In this document: piece after piece, positions 16,522-24,810 of the stretch
Numbering within the stretch: the stretch's first letter is position 1
Layout of the letters: each line of letters begins with the position of its first letter
Origin: Zoogloeaceae bacterium
GTDB taxonomy: Bacteria > Pseudomonadota > Gammaproteobacteria > Burkholderiales > Rhodocyclaceae
Direction: 5' to 3'
Assembly (NCBI GenBank): GCA_031287525.1
Contig: JAITSU010000104.1
Location: forward strand, 1-47,199
Length of the DNA: 47,199 nucleotides
Made by a program: the position numbers and the translations under genes
Notes under the pieces: generated by a model
Told to the model about the DNA's origin: nothing
Seen by the model: only the letters and a program-made list of their open reading frames with translations
Databases searched by the model: none

Positions 16522-17697
16522 ATGAAACGTTCCCGCTTCGGCGCGCGCGACCGTCTATCCCGCGATGCCGCAGAGCTACAACGCCTCGCCATCGGACTTT
16601 CCGAATCCGGCAGCCGTCTGGAAGACCTGTTCTGGGAAAGTCGTCTTTCCGAACTCCTGCAAAGCATCCTCGAATCCGGCGCCGAAGACGACCTCAACAC
16701 GGTGCTGGAGAGTCTCTCCGAATCCGATCCGACCGCCCATGACGAACTCTACGGCGTCGTTGAAGCGCAGATCGAATCCTGCTCCTTCGAGATGGATGGC
16801 AAACGCTACGACGCGCTCCTGTTCTCCGCGCCCATACTGGCGTGGTCGCGCTACGCCATCCCCTATGGCAGCGTTTCGGAAAGCAAGCTCACTCCCGTCA
16901 AGGTACAACTCGGCGCGCACCTGTTCGCCCGCGAAGCGCGCCTCGCGCTGGTCGATTACCTGTTCTGCCTCGAACAGTTGCCGAACACCCATTGCGGGAC
17001 CCGCCAACTGCTCCGCGATCTCTGCGAACAGGCGGCGCGCGGCGAAAACCTGCGGATGGATACGCAAGGCTTGCCGAAAACCAACCCTTTTCTCTCCGAT
17101 GTGCGTTACCTCATCGGCGTCGCTGTCGTGCCGCACGGCGGCGCCATCTTTCGCTGGAACGAACCGGACGGCAACCGACTCGCCGCCCTCGCCGCATGGG
17201 AAAAACAGGGCGCGCCCAACCTCGCCCCGCTACTCACCGGCTGCGCCTACCAACCGATGCTGGCAGGCGCATACCACTCCGCCGGTAGCAAGGCCGACCG
17301 CGCCATCCGCCCCTATGCCGTCAAAGCCTCGCTCGCCTTCCTGCAAACCACCCTGGGCTTGATGCCCGAAGAAACCCGTGCCGTCATCGCCGCCTGCTAC
17401 AACCAACGCCTGATAGAGTACCGGATTGGATTTGCCCCCCGCGACCAGGACAATTCGGTCTACCACGGCGTTTCCTGGGCGGTGCTCGGCAATGAAGACG
17501 AATACAGCGACATCCCCGCCCAAATCGACGCCATCCTGCGCGAATGCGGTCTGACCGACATTGTAAACCTCGACCACAGAATGCCGGATGAATTCTGCGA
17601 CGACTGCGGCGCGTTCCTGTTCCCGACCGCTGACGGCGAACTGGTGCACGCCGAAATGCCCGACACGGCGGACGCGATTCCGCAAACGCTGCACTAA
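16522..17697 (+). CDS. DUF2863 family protein
   Basis: A 391-residue protein with no signal peptide or membrane segment, expected to be cytoplasmic. It fits the betaproteobacterial DUF2863 family: an N-terminal RLSRDAAELQRLAIGLSESG segment, FEMDGKRYDALLFSAPILAWSRY, and a C-terminal FCDDCGAFLFPTADGELVHA. The final CxxC within DDCGAFLFP and nearby His and Glu could bind a metal, although only one such pair is present. Function is unknown. It follows the PF10136 gene closely and precedes bioA by 32 bp. Confidence 0.85.
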   Translation: MKRSRFGARDRLSRDAAELQRLAIGLSESGSRLEDLFWESRLSELLQSILESGAEDDLNTVLESLSESDPTAHDELYGVVEAQIESCSFEMDGKRYDALLFSAPILAWSRYAIPYGSVSESKLTPVKVQLGAHLFAREARLALVDYLFCLEQLPNTHCGTRQLLRDLCEQAARGENLRMDTQGLPKTNPFLSDVRYLIGVAVVPHGGAIFRWNEPDGNRLAALAAWEKQGAPNLAPLLTGCAYQPMLAGAYHSAGSKADRAIRPYAVKASLAFLQTTLGLMPEETRAVIAACYNQRLIEYRIGFAPRDQDNSVYHGVSWAVLGNEDEYSDIPAQIDAILRECGLTDIVNLDHRMPDEFCDDCGAFLFPTADGELVHAEMPDTADAIPQTLH

Positions 17698-17709
17698 TCA
17701 TTCCCTTCT

Positions 17710-17727
17710 CCCCTCGTGGGAGAGGGG
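17710..17727 (+). promoter_or_regulatory. Hairpin overlapping the bioA ribosome-binding site
   Basis: CCCCTC (17710-17715) can pair with GAGGGG (17722-17727), which is the Shine-Dalgarno-like sequence ending two bases before the bioA ATG at 17730. Pairing would hide the ribosome site. The structure is short and its regulatory use is speculative. Confidence 0.35.
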
Positions 17728-17729
17728 CG

Positions 17730-19112
17730 ATGACTGAAACAAACATGACCGCAAACGCAAGCTCAACGCCCATAACGAATTCCAGCCTCCTCGCCCGCAG
17801 TCTCGCCGCCGTCTGGCATCCCTGCACCCAGATGCGGCATCACGCCGAAGGTGGCGCAATGTCCCTGCCCCTCATTCCCATCGCGCGTGGCGAAGGAGCG
17901 TGGCTCTACGATTTTGAGGGTAAGCGCTATCTCGATGGCATCAGCTCGTGGTGGACGAACCTGTTCGGACACGCCAATCCGCGCATCAACGCCGCCCTGA
18001 AAGCGCAACTGGAAACGCTGGAACATGTGATGCTGGCGGGCTTTACCCATCAGCCGGTGGTGGAACTTTCCGAACGCCTTTCCGCCCTGACCGGCGGCGA
18101 ACTGGGGCACGCTTTTTACGCTTCCGATGGCGCGTCCGCCACGGAAATCGCCCTCAAAATGAGTTTTCACTACTGGCAAAATCAGGGCGAAAGAGAGAAA
18201 ACCCGCTTTCTCTGTCTGCAAGGCAGCTACCACGGCGAGACCGTGGGCGCGCTCGCCGTCACCGATGTGGCATTGTTCAGGGACGCCTACGCGCCGCTGG
18301 TGCGGCAGTCCGCCACTGTCATGTCGCCCGACGCGCGTCAGGCCGCGCCAAATGAAACCGCCATCGACGTTGCCCGCCGCGCCGCCGCCCTGCTGGAAAC
18401 CCGTCTGCAAGCCGAAGAGGGACGCGTCGCCGCCCTGATTGTCGAGCCGCTGGTGCAAGGCGCGGCAGGCATGGCGATGTACGACCCGGAATATCTGCGC
18501 CTCGCCCGCCAACTCTGCGATCGCTATCGGGCGCATTTAATCTGCGACGAAATCGCCGTCGGCTGCGGGCGTACCGGCACTTTTTTCGCGCACGAACAGG
18601 CCGGCATCCGCCCCGATTTGCTTTGCCTCTCCAAAGGCATCTCCGGCGGCTACCTGCCGCTGTCCATCGTGCTCTGCCGCGACAAAATTTTTCAGGCGTT
18701 CTACGATGCCGACACCGCGCGCGGCTTTCTGCATTCCCACTCCTATACCGGCAACCCCCTCGCCTGTCGCGCCGCGCTGGCGATGCTGGATATTTTTGAG
18801 TCAGACGACGTACTCGCCGCCAACCGCGCAAAAGCCCAAAAACTCCATGCCGCGCTGGAACCTCTGCGCGTCCACCCCCAAGTCCGCCACCTGCGTGGGC
18901 AAGGGATGATTCTGGCATTCGACGTGGAAACGGACGACGTAGCCTTCTCCCGCCGCTACTACCGCGCCGCCCTGAACCGCCAAACCCTGCTACGCCCGAT
19001 GGGAAACACGGTTTATGTGATGCCGCCCTATATCATCAACGATGCGGAAATCGAACAATTGGGGCGCGTGGCGCAAGCGGCGCTGGATGCGGCGTTGGGC
19101 GGTGAGGCGTGA
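17730..19112 (+). CDS. bioA: Adenosylmethionine-8-amino-7-oxononanoate aminotransferase
   Basis: This PLP enzyme converts 7-keto-8-aminopelargonate to 7,8-diaminopelargonate in biotin synthesis, with S-adenosylmethionine as amino donor. Characteristic segments are VWHPCTQM near the N-terminus, LDGISSWWTNLFGHANPRIN, the cofactor-phosphate site ASDGASATEIALKM, the Asp site LICDEIAVGCGRTG, the PLP lysine in LCLSKGISGGYLPLS (about residue 303), and HSHSYTGNPLACRAALA. At 460 residues it is slightly longer than the usual 425-450 because of a longer N-terminus; Met6 at 17745 is an alternative start. No other biotin gene is in the window. A 42-bp imperfect repeat of its 3' end lies at 20187-20228. 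Confidence 0.95.
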   Translation: MTETNMTANASSTPITNSSLLARSLAAVWHPCTQMRHHAEGGAMSLPLIPIARGEGAWLYDFEGKRYLDGISSWWTNLFGHANPRINAALKAQLETLEHVMLAGFTHQPVVELSERLSALTGGELGHAFYASDGASATEIALKMSFHYWQNQGEREKTRFLCLQGSYHGETVGALAVTDVALFRDAYAPLVRQSATVMSPDARQAAPNETAIDVARRAAALLETRLQAEEGRVAALIVEPLVQGAAGMAMYDPEYLRLARQLCDRYRAHLICDEIAVGCGRTGTFFAHEQAGIRPDLLCLSKGISGGYLPLSIVLCRDKIFQAFYDADTARGFLHSHSYTGNPLACRAALAMLDIFESDDVLAANRAKAQKLHAALEPLRVHPQVRHLRGQGMILAFDVETDDVAFSRRYYRAALNRQTLLRPMGNTVYVMPPYIINDAEIEQLGRVAQAALDAALGGEA

Positions 19113-19114
19113 AA
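19073..19114 (+). repeat. bioA 3'-end repeat, copy 1 (in bioA)
   Basis: These 42 bases at the end of bioA, from GCAAG through the stop codon, recur at 20187-20228 with five mismatches in direct orientation. They encode AQAALDAALGGEA and stop. Confidence 0.85.
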
Positions 19115-19269
19115 CGCCATCCAGAACCGCGCCGGAAAACGGCTTGAATGATTGAAAATGTTTGATGATGAGCGAAAATTCATGTTATTTTCCCATGAAA
19201 ATTTTGCCGGAATTGACTTGTCGGGCATATTTCCATCACCATGAAAACATCGAAACGAGGATATTCGCA

Positions 19270-20118
19270 ATGAAACACGGAATCAGAAATATCTGTACGG
19301 TACTCTGCCTTGGCAGCCTGATGATGGCCTGTTCCAGTGGAGGGACTCGACCTGAAGCCGTCACCACGCTTCCCGGTTGTACGCCAGGTTATGACGCATC
19401 CATTCCGCTGCCTTTTCCGGTTCGCAAAAACAGCATTGGCATGGAATTCATCGAAATTCCAGCAGGTACTTTCCAGATGGGGTCATTTGAAAAAGAAAAA
19501 TCGCGACATGACGAAATTCCCAAGCACTGCGTCACCATCAGTCGCCCCTTTTATCTGGGAAAATACGAAGTCACGCAGGAACAATGGGTTGCGATTATGG
19601 AGGATAACCCCAGCCTCTATAAAAATCCGGCGTATCCGGTCGCGAATGTATCGTGGGAGGATGTTCAGGTTTTTATTTCACGCCTGAATAAAAAAGAAGG
19701 AACGAGCAAATATCGGCTGCCAACGGAAGCGGAATGGGAATACGCCGCTCGCGCCGGAACAACGTCAATGTTTTCTTTCGGTCGCAAAGGTCTGGTCAGG
19801 GAACATGCCTGCATGTCCCATCTCAACAAAAATGACGGCATCACCTGTCCTTCCGGCGAGAAAAAACCGAATCCATGGGGGCTCTATGACATACACGGCA
19901 ATGTCTGGGAATGGGTACAGGACTGGTATGACCCCAGGTATTACGCAACCAGCCCGAAAATTGACCCGCGAGGCCCTGCGACAGGGACGCTCCGTGTGTT
20001 ACGCGGGGGTGGCTGGTCTAGTATGCTCAGCGCGGTACGTTCAGCCAATCGCGGCAACCACCCGCCCGCTTACCGGGATCATCGCTCAGGATTCCGGGTG
20101 GCGTTTACTGCCAGATAA
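19270..20118 (+). CDS. Lipoprotein with formylglycine-generating-enzyme-like (SUMF1/EgtB-type) domain
   Basis: The 282-residue product begins with a lipoprotein signal (MKHGIRNICTVLCLGSLMMAC, lipobox LMMAC, Cys21), so it is expected to be membrane-anchored. The remainder is an FGE-sulfatase fold domain: MEFIEIPAGTFQMGS, PFYLGKYEVTQEQW, YRLPTEAEWEYAARAGT, WGLYDIHGNVWEWVQDWYD, LRVLRGGGWSS and SGFRVAFTAR. Many bacterial proteins of this fold are not true formylglycine-generating enzymes, and no sulfatase is nearby. The ATG at 19270 has GAGG about ten bases upstream; the frame is open to 19162 but homology starts here. Base composition is AT-richer than bioA or rep, and the gene sits between two copies of the bioA 3' end, suggesting acquisition. 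Confidence 0.85.
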   Translation: MKHGIRNICTVLCLGSLMMACSSGGTRPEAVTTLPGCTPGYDASIPLPFPVRKNSIGMEFIEIPAGTFQMGSFEKEKSRHDEIPKHCVTISRPFYLGKYEVTQEQWVAIMEDNPSLYKNPAYPVANVSWEDVQVFISRLNKKEGTSKYRLPTEAEWEYAARAGTTSMFSFGRKGLVREHACMSHLNKNDGITCPSGEKKPNPWGLYDIHGNVWEWVQDWYDPRYYATSPKIDPRGPATGTLRVLRGGGWSSMLSAVRSANRGNHPPAYRDHRSGFRVAFTAR

Positions 20119-20133
20119 TTGAGGAGTCGGCAA

Positions 20134-20226
20134 ATGTTCCGTTCCACCCTGTTTGTCGACACTTCGGGCATGGCTGGAACGAGGACGCAAGAGGCGCTGG
20201 ATGTGGCGTTGGGCGGAGAGGAGTGA
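20134..20226 (+). CDS. Small hybrid ORF ending in a bioA-like C-terminus
   Basis: A 30-codon frame starts at an ATG preceded by GAGGAG (20121-20126) and ends TQEALDVALGGEE, closely matching the BioA end AQAALDAALGGEA. The first 17 residues (MFRSTLFVDTSGMAGTR) have no recognised relative. It is more likely a scar of duplication than a functional gene, but the good ribosome site means translation is possible. Confidence 0.3.
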   Translation: MFRSTLFVDTSGMAGTRTQEALDVALGGEE

Positions 20227-20228
20227 GA
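20187..20228 (+). repeat. bioA 3'-end repeat, copy 2 (downstream of the lipoprotein gene)
   Basis: This stretch matches 19073-19114 at 37 of 42 positions in the same orientation and in the same reading frame. Together the two copies bracket the lipoprotein gene, as attL and attR would around an element inserted at a gene end. Confidence 0.8.
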
Positions 20229-20231
20229 AGC

Positions 20232-20840
20232 ATGGATTCGCAACACGATCGCTTCAAAAAAGAAAACCGGCTGACACGCCGGGTTTTTTACTACGACAAC
20301 GACACAAGAACTTACACCACCGTTTTGGAAGAAGTGGAACTGGAATTTTTCCAAGAAGTGCTCACAGGTGAGTATGGGGAAGTCAATAATGAAGAAAGAC
20401 GAAATAAATTACAAAACATCTGCGATACCATAAATTCTTGTGCTGACAAACGGAACAAGCGCAGTGTTGAGAGTTTTGAATGGCGTCCTTCTTGGAAAGA
20501 AAGGCGTTTCATAAACGAATCAAAAGATGTTTGGCTGATGTTGATTGGCTGCACAGATGGTACGCACTCTGGTAATCTGGAAGATGAATGGTTTTTGTAC
20601 TATTTCAAAGGATTTGCTGTTCAGCTAAATTTTGAACAGCAGCAGACAAATTACGGTTGTTTTAAGCTTGAAACAGTAAATACAGCCAATGCCAATAGAA
20701 TAAGTGTTAGTGAATTTTATCTGGTTTTACATGCAAACAATATCAGTGAGGATGAGTACTTTTTTGTTTTGAAACAGGCGTTGTATTCTTATGCAATATA
20801 TGCTTCTGCAACCAATCCATTGGAGCGTTATGTGTTATAG
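20232..20840 (+). CDS. Hypothetical protein, AT-rich accessory gene
   Basis: A 202-residue protein without signal peptide or membrane helix. It is rich in Asn, Tyr, Phe and acidic residues (e.g. YYDNDTRTYTTVLEEVELEF, EWFLYYFKGFAVQLNFEQQQ, ISEDEYFFVLKQALYSYAIY). Codon use is clearly AT-richer than in surrounding genes. I do not recognise a family. The ATG at 20232 was chosen because GGAGTG lies just upstream; a GTG at 20223 is in frame. It directly follows the bioA-tail repeat and probably belongs to the same acquired patch. Confidence 0.65.
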   Translation: MDSQHDRFKKENRLTRRVFYYDNDTRTYTTVLEEVELEFFQEVLTGEYGEVNNEERRNKLQNICDTINSCADKRNKRSVESFEWRPSWKERRFINESKDVWLMLIGCTDGTHSGNLEDEWFLYYFKGFAVQLNFEQQQTNYGCFKLETVNTANANRISVSEFYLVLHANNISEDEYFFVLKQALYSYAIYASATNPLERYVL

Positions 20841-20966
20841 GCTGCGCGCAAAATAAAGGTTGAGCGCAATTTCTTTCATAAGGGCGACCAGCAGTCACTC
20901 CTATGAAACACGCGAACGAGATACCCTGCAATTCACCATTTTCCACGGCAAAACAACCAACGCCCC

Positions 20967-21638
20967 ATGCCCACCATCTTTACCCACCCCGCGCCCATTT
21001 TTGCCTTGGGCGCAGCGCTCGGTTTCCGCCGCGTTTCACCGCGCCTGTTCTGGCTTGCCGCCTTTTGCACGATATTGCCTGATTTCGATGTCATCGGTTT
21101 TCGCCTTGGCGTGTCCTATGGCGACCTCTTCGGGCATCGGGGTTTTTCCCATTCCCTGCTGTTCGCGCTCATCTGTGGCGCTCTGGCGAGTCTGGCGGCG
21201 CCCTGGTTGCGCTGCCGCCGCGCTCTGGCTTTTGTCCTGATTTTCGCCGCCGTCGCCAGCCACATCGCTCTCGACGCGGCAACGAGCGGCGGTTTGGGCG
21301 TCGCCGCTTTTTACCCCATCTCCAGCGAACGCTATTTTTTCCCCTGGCGACCCATTCGGGTTTCGCCACTGGCGCTCACCGCTTTCTTTTCCGAACGCGG
21401 TCTGAACGTGTTGCGCTCGGAATTTTTTTGGGTATGGCTGCCTTGCCTGTCTTTGGCATTGGGCGCGTTCACGGCGCGGTGGGTGGCGGGAAAGCGCGTC
21501 GCGCGCGCTGCGGCGGCTATTGATTTGGCGCAGGAAGCCGGATTTATCGCTTCCCTCGATCTGGACGAAAACGCCGCCGCCGATAGCCGCGCAAGAGTAA
21601 AAGCGGCAATACGCGCAAAACACCACCGGCAATCCTGA
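20967..21638 (+). CDS. YdjM-like membrane-bound metal-dependent hydrolase (PF04307)
   Basis: A 223-residue inner-membrane protein with about four helices. It shows the histidine/aspartate pattern of the YdjM/LexA-regulated hydrolase family: FTHP at the N-terminus, ILPDFDVIGF, GHRGFSHSLLFAL and ASHIALDAATSGG. These are presumed metal ligands; the substrate is unknown. Its stop overlaps the rep start by one base (TGATG), so it is cotranscribed with the helicase gene. The start at 20967 lacks a visible ribosome site. Confidence 0.85.
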   Translation: MPTIFTHPAPIFALGAALGFRRVSPRLFWLAAFCTILPDFDVIGFRLGVSYGDLFGHRGFSHSLLFALICGALASLAAPWLRCRRALAFVLIFAAVASHIALDAATSGGLGVAAFYPISSERYFFPWRPIRVSPLALTAFFSERGLNVLRSEFFWVWLPCLSLALGAFTARWVAGKRVARAAAAIDLAQEAGFIASLDLDENAAADSRARVKAAIRAKHHRQS

Positions 21639-23629
21639 TGTCGCTCAACCCCCGACAACGCGAAGCCATCCATTATCTCGACGGCCCCTTGCTGGTGCTG
21701 GCGGGGGCGGGGTCGGGCAAGACGCGAGTGATTACGCAGAAAATCGCCTATCTCGTGCAAGATTGCGGCTTTGAGGCGCGTCAGATTGCCGCCATCACCT
21801 TTACCAACAAGGCGGCGCGAGAGATGCAGACGCGGGTGGGCAAGCTGATTTCCAGCGAAGCTGCCGAGCAATTGCAGGTTTCTACCTTTCATTCGCTGGG
21901 GGTACGCATCCTGCGCGAAGAGGCGAGCGCTTTGGGTTACAAGCCGCGCTTTTCCATTTTTGATTCTGCCGATTGCGGCGGCGTCATTGCTGATTTGGCA
22001 GGCAGTGTAGACAAGGGCAAGCTGCGCCATATCCAGAGCATCATTTCCAGATGGAAAAACGCGCTGGTGTCTTCGGACGCCGCCGGAAAACTTGCCGAAA
22101 GCGAAACGGAAAAACTGGCGGCGCAGATTTTTCCCTCCTACGAAGCCACCCTGAAAGCCTATCAAGCGGTGGATTTTGACGACCTTATTTTGTTGCCGGT
22201 GGCGTTGTTTTCCACGCAGCCGGAAGTGGTCGAAAAGTGGCAAAACCGTTTTCGCTATCTGCTGATTGACGAATATCAGGATACCAATGCCTGCCAGTAT
22301 CAATTGCTGAAATGGCTGACGGGTACGCGCCAACAATTCACGGCGGTGGGCGACGATGACCAGAGTATTTACGGCTGGCGCGGAGCGGACATCGCCAATC
22401 TGAAAAAACTGCCGGAAGAATTCCCGCGCCTGAAAATCGTCAAGCTGGAACAGAATTACCGTTCCACCCTGCGGATTCTGGCGGCGGCGAATCATGTCAT
22501 CGCCCACAACGAAAAATTGTTCGAGAAAAAATTATGGTCGGAACTGGGATACGGCGAGCCGGTTTGCGTCAGCGTTTGCGCGGATAACGAACGCGAGGCG
22601 GAAAGCGTGGTCATGCGCTTGCAGGCGCACCGCCTTGAGCATCGCGGCAAGTGGTCGGATTACGCCATCCTCTACCGCTCCAATCACCTTGCCCGCCTGT
22701 TCGAGCAGCAGTTGCGCGACCAGCGCGTGCCTTACGTGATTTCCGGCGGGCAGTCGTTTTTCGACAAGGCGGAAATCAAGGATGTGCTCGCCTACCTGCG
22801 CCTGTTCGCCAATCCCGACGACGACCCCGCCTTTATCCGCGCCGCCGCCACGCCCAAACGCGGCATCGGCGCGAACACCTTGCAGGCATTGGGCGCTTAC
22901 GCCGGTATGCGTCATCATTCCCTGTTCGCCGCCGCGACCGAAAGCGGCTTGGCAGAACACCTGCAAGCCCGCCAGATTGAACCCCTGCACACCTTCTGCC
23001 AATTCATCGAACGCCTGCGCGTCCGCGCCGAACGTGAAGCGGCGGGCAAGGCGCTCACCGAATTGCTGGAGGGCATCGGCTACGAGCGATTTTTATACGA
23101 CCACGAAGAAGAACGCGCAGCGCAAGCAAAATGGGCGAATGTCTGCGAATTCAGGGAATGGCTGGGGAACAAGGGCGAAGAAGAAAACAAAACCCTCGCG
23201 GAACTGACCCAGACCATCGCCCTCATTAACATGCTGGACAAACAGGAGGGTGACGCCGCCCCGGACGCCGTACAACTCTCCACCCTGCACGCCGCCAAGG
23301 GGCTGGAATATCCACACGTTTTTTTAGTCGGCGTGGAAGAAGGCATCCTGCCGCACCGCGAATCGGTAGAAACCGGCAAGGTGGAAGAAGAACGCCGCCT
23401 GATGTATGTCGGCATCACCCGTGCCCGCCAAAGCCTGTTCATCTCCTGGTGCGAACGCCGCAAACAAAACCGCGACTGGATAAGCCCCCAACCCTCGCGC
23501 TTTATCGCCGAATTGGGAAAAGACGATGTGCGCTTTTCAGGCGGCAAATCGCAGGAAATGCCCGACAAAGCGGCGCGAAACGCAAGACTGGATGCGTTGA
23601 AGGCGATGCTGAGGTCAGGGGACAGGTGA
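21638..23629 (+). CDS. rep: ATP-dependent DNA helicase Rep (UvrD/Rep superfamily I)
   Basis: A 3'-5' DNA helicase that helps replication forks pass proteins. All superfamily I motifs are visible: Q-motif LNPRQREAI, Walker A LAGAGSGKTRVI, Ia AITFTNKAAREM, II LLIDEYQDTN, III VGDDDQSIYGWRGAD, IV LEQNYRST, V LSTLHAAKGLEYPHVFLVG and VI EERRLMYVGITRARQSL. The length of 663 residues matches Rep (about 670) and is shorter than UvrD. It is translationally coupled to the YdjM-like gene. Convergent with hemH; two palindromic repeats lie in the gap. Confidence 0.95.
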   Translation: MSLNPRQREAIHYLDGPLLVLAGAGSGKTRVITQKIAYLVQDCGFEARQIAAITFTNKAAREMQTRVGKLISSEAAEQLQVSTFHSLGVRILREEASALGYKPRFSIFDSADCGGVIADLAGSVDKGKLRHIQSIISRWKNALVSSDAAGKLAESETEKLAAQIFPSYEATLKAYQAVDFDDLILLPVALFSTQPEVVEKWQNRFRYLLIDEYQDTNACQYQLLKWLTGTRQQFTAVGDDDQSIYGWRGADIANLKKLPEEFPRLKIVKLEQNYRSTLRILAAANHVIAHNEKLFEKKLWSELGYGEPVCVSVCADNEREAESVVMRLQAHRLEHRGKWSDYAILYRSNHLARLFEQQLRDQRVPYVISGGQSFFDKAEIKDVLAYLRLFANPDDDPAFIRAAATPKRGIGANTLQALGAYAGMRHHSLFAAATESGLAEHLQARQIEPLHTFCQFIERLRVRAEREAAGKALTELLEGIGYERFLYDHEEERAAQAKWANVCEFREWLGNKGEEENKTLAELTQTIALINMLDKQEGDAAPDAVQLSTLHAAKGLEYPHVFLVGVEEGILPHRESVETGKVEEERRLMYVGITRARQSLFISWCERRKQNRDWISPQPSRFIAELGKDDVRFSGGKSQEMPDKAARNARLDALKAMLRSGDR

Positions 23630-23645
23630 CAGAGGACAGAGGATT

Positions 23646-23710
23646 GGTAGGGCGCGTTCTCCGAACGCGCCGGACGTTAACCACGGCTGTTTCGGAGAAA
23701 CAGCCCTACC
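23646..23710. repeat. 65-bp bipartite REP/BIME-like element (class A)
   Basis: The element runs from GGTAGGG to CCCTACC and contains two hairpins: GGCGCGTTC-TCC-GAACGCGCC and GGCTGTTTC-GGA-GAAACAGCC, joined by a linker containing GACGTTAACC. It lies between the convergent rep and hemH genes. Confidence 0.85.
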
Positions 23711-23770
23711 TTTTCGCTGTTCGTTATCAAAGACAATGCCTACGGTGAATTGCGGCAAACGGAGAATGTC

Positions 23771-23798
23771 GTAGGGGCGCTTCGCGAAGCGCCCCTAC
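23771..23798. repeat. 28-bp perfect palindrome (REP-like, class B)
   Basis: Left arm GTAGGGGCGCTTCG and its exact complement without a loop. Compared with the copy at 243-270, one G-to-C arm change is matched by the complementary change in the other arm. Confidence 0.85.
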
Positions 23799-23814
23799 TC
23801 CTCTCCCCGGTTCC

Positions 23815-24810
23815 TCACCACCCACCCAAATGGTTTTGCGCGATGTCCGCCAGCGCGCTGATCCATTCCGGTGTTTCATTCAGCGCGGGCAGGTAATGGA
23901 ATTCCTGCCCGCCCGCTTGCAAAAAATCTACCTTGGCGGCGAGGGCGATTTCTTCCAGGGTTTCGAGGCAGTCGGCGGTAAAACCGGGGCAGAGGACATC
24001 GACGCGGCGCGCGCCGTCGCGGGCGAGTTGTTGCAGGGTGGGGGCGGTGTAGGGTTGCAGCCAGGCTTCGCGTCCGAAGCGGGATTGGAAGGTGACGCGG
24101 TATTGGTCGGGGGCGAGGTTGAGTTTTTCTGCGAGCCGCGCGCCAGTGCGCTGACATTCGTCGTAGTAGGGGTCGCCTTGTTGACGGCTTTTTTCCGGCA
24201 GTCCGTGAAAACTCATCACCAGACAAGTTCCCGTGTCGGGCGCGTGCGCGCGCCAGTGCGCTTCGACGTTGGCGGCGAGCGCGGCGATGTAGCCGGGATG
24301 TTCGGGGAAGCTCCGCACGCTACGCAGTTCCGGCTGGTTGCGGCGGCGGCGGAGCCAGTCGCATACGGCGTCTTGCGCGGAGGCGGTGGCGCTGGCGGCG
24401 TATTGGGGATACAGCGGCAGGGTCAGGATGCGCGTGATACCGGCGTCCATCATCTTGTCCAGCATTTTGCCGATGGCCGGTTCGCCGTAGCGCATGGCGC
24501 AAAAAACCTGCGCCTTGACCTGACGCGCGTCGAATTCCGCTTGCAGCAGACGAGCCTGATTCCGGGTGTGGGTGAGCAGGGGCGAACCTTGTTCGTTCCA
24601 GATCAGCGCGTATTTGGCGGCGGACTGGCGCGGGCGGGTGTTGAGGATGATGCCGTGCAGCAGGGGCAGCCAGATGAGGCGGGGCAGTTCGACCACACGC
24701 GGGTCAGCGAGAAATTCCGCCAGATAGCGGCGCACGGCGGCGGGGGTGGGCGCGTCCGGCGTACCCAGATTGATGAGCAGGACGCCGGTTTGGTCAGAAG
24801 ATTTTGACAT
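23815..24810 (-). CDS. hemH: Ferrochelatase
   Basis: This enzyme inserts Fe(II) into protoporphyrin IX in the last step of haem synthesis. The 331-residue product has the N-terminal [19 protein letters not shown], the catalytic-His signature [12 protein letters not shown] (His near residue 201), a [14 protein letters not shown] segment and the acidic [14 protein letters not shown]. Length and motifs are typical of proteobacterial ferrochelatase. Its ATG directly follows the hrcA stop codon, so the two genes form an operon. Confidence 0.96.
   Translation of the reverse strand: MSKSSDQTGVLLINLGTPDAPTPAAVRRYLAEFLADPRVVELPRLIWLPLLHGIILNTRPRQSAAKYALIWNEQGSPLLTHTRNQARLLQAEFDARQVKAQVFCAMRYGEPAIGKMLDKMMDAGITRILTLPLYPQYAASATASAQDAVCDWLRRRRNQPELRSVRSFPEHPGYIAALAANVEAHWRAHAPDTGTCLVMSFHGLPEKSRQQGDPYYDECQRTGARLAEKLNLAPDQYRVTFQSRFGREAWLQPYTAPTLQQLARDGARRVDVLCPGFTADCLETLEEIALAAKVDFLQAGGQEFHYLPALNETPEWISALADIAQNHLGGW

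Noticed and set aside
23646-23798. CRISPR-like array from repeated palindromes
   Set aside because: The repeats are dispersed, differ in arm sequence and are not separated by regular spacers; no cas gene is present.
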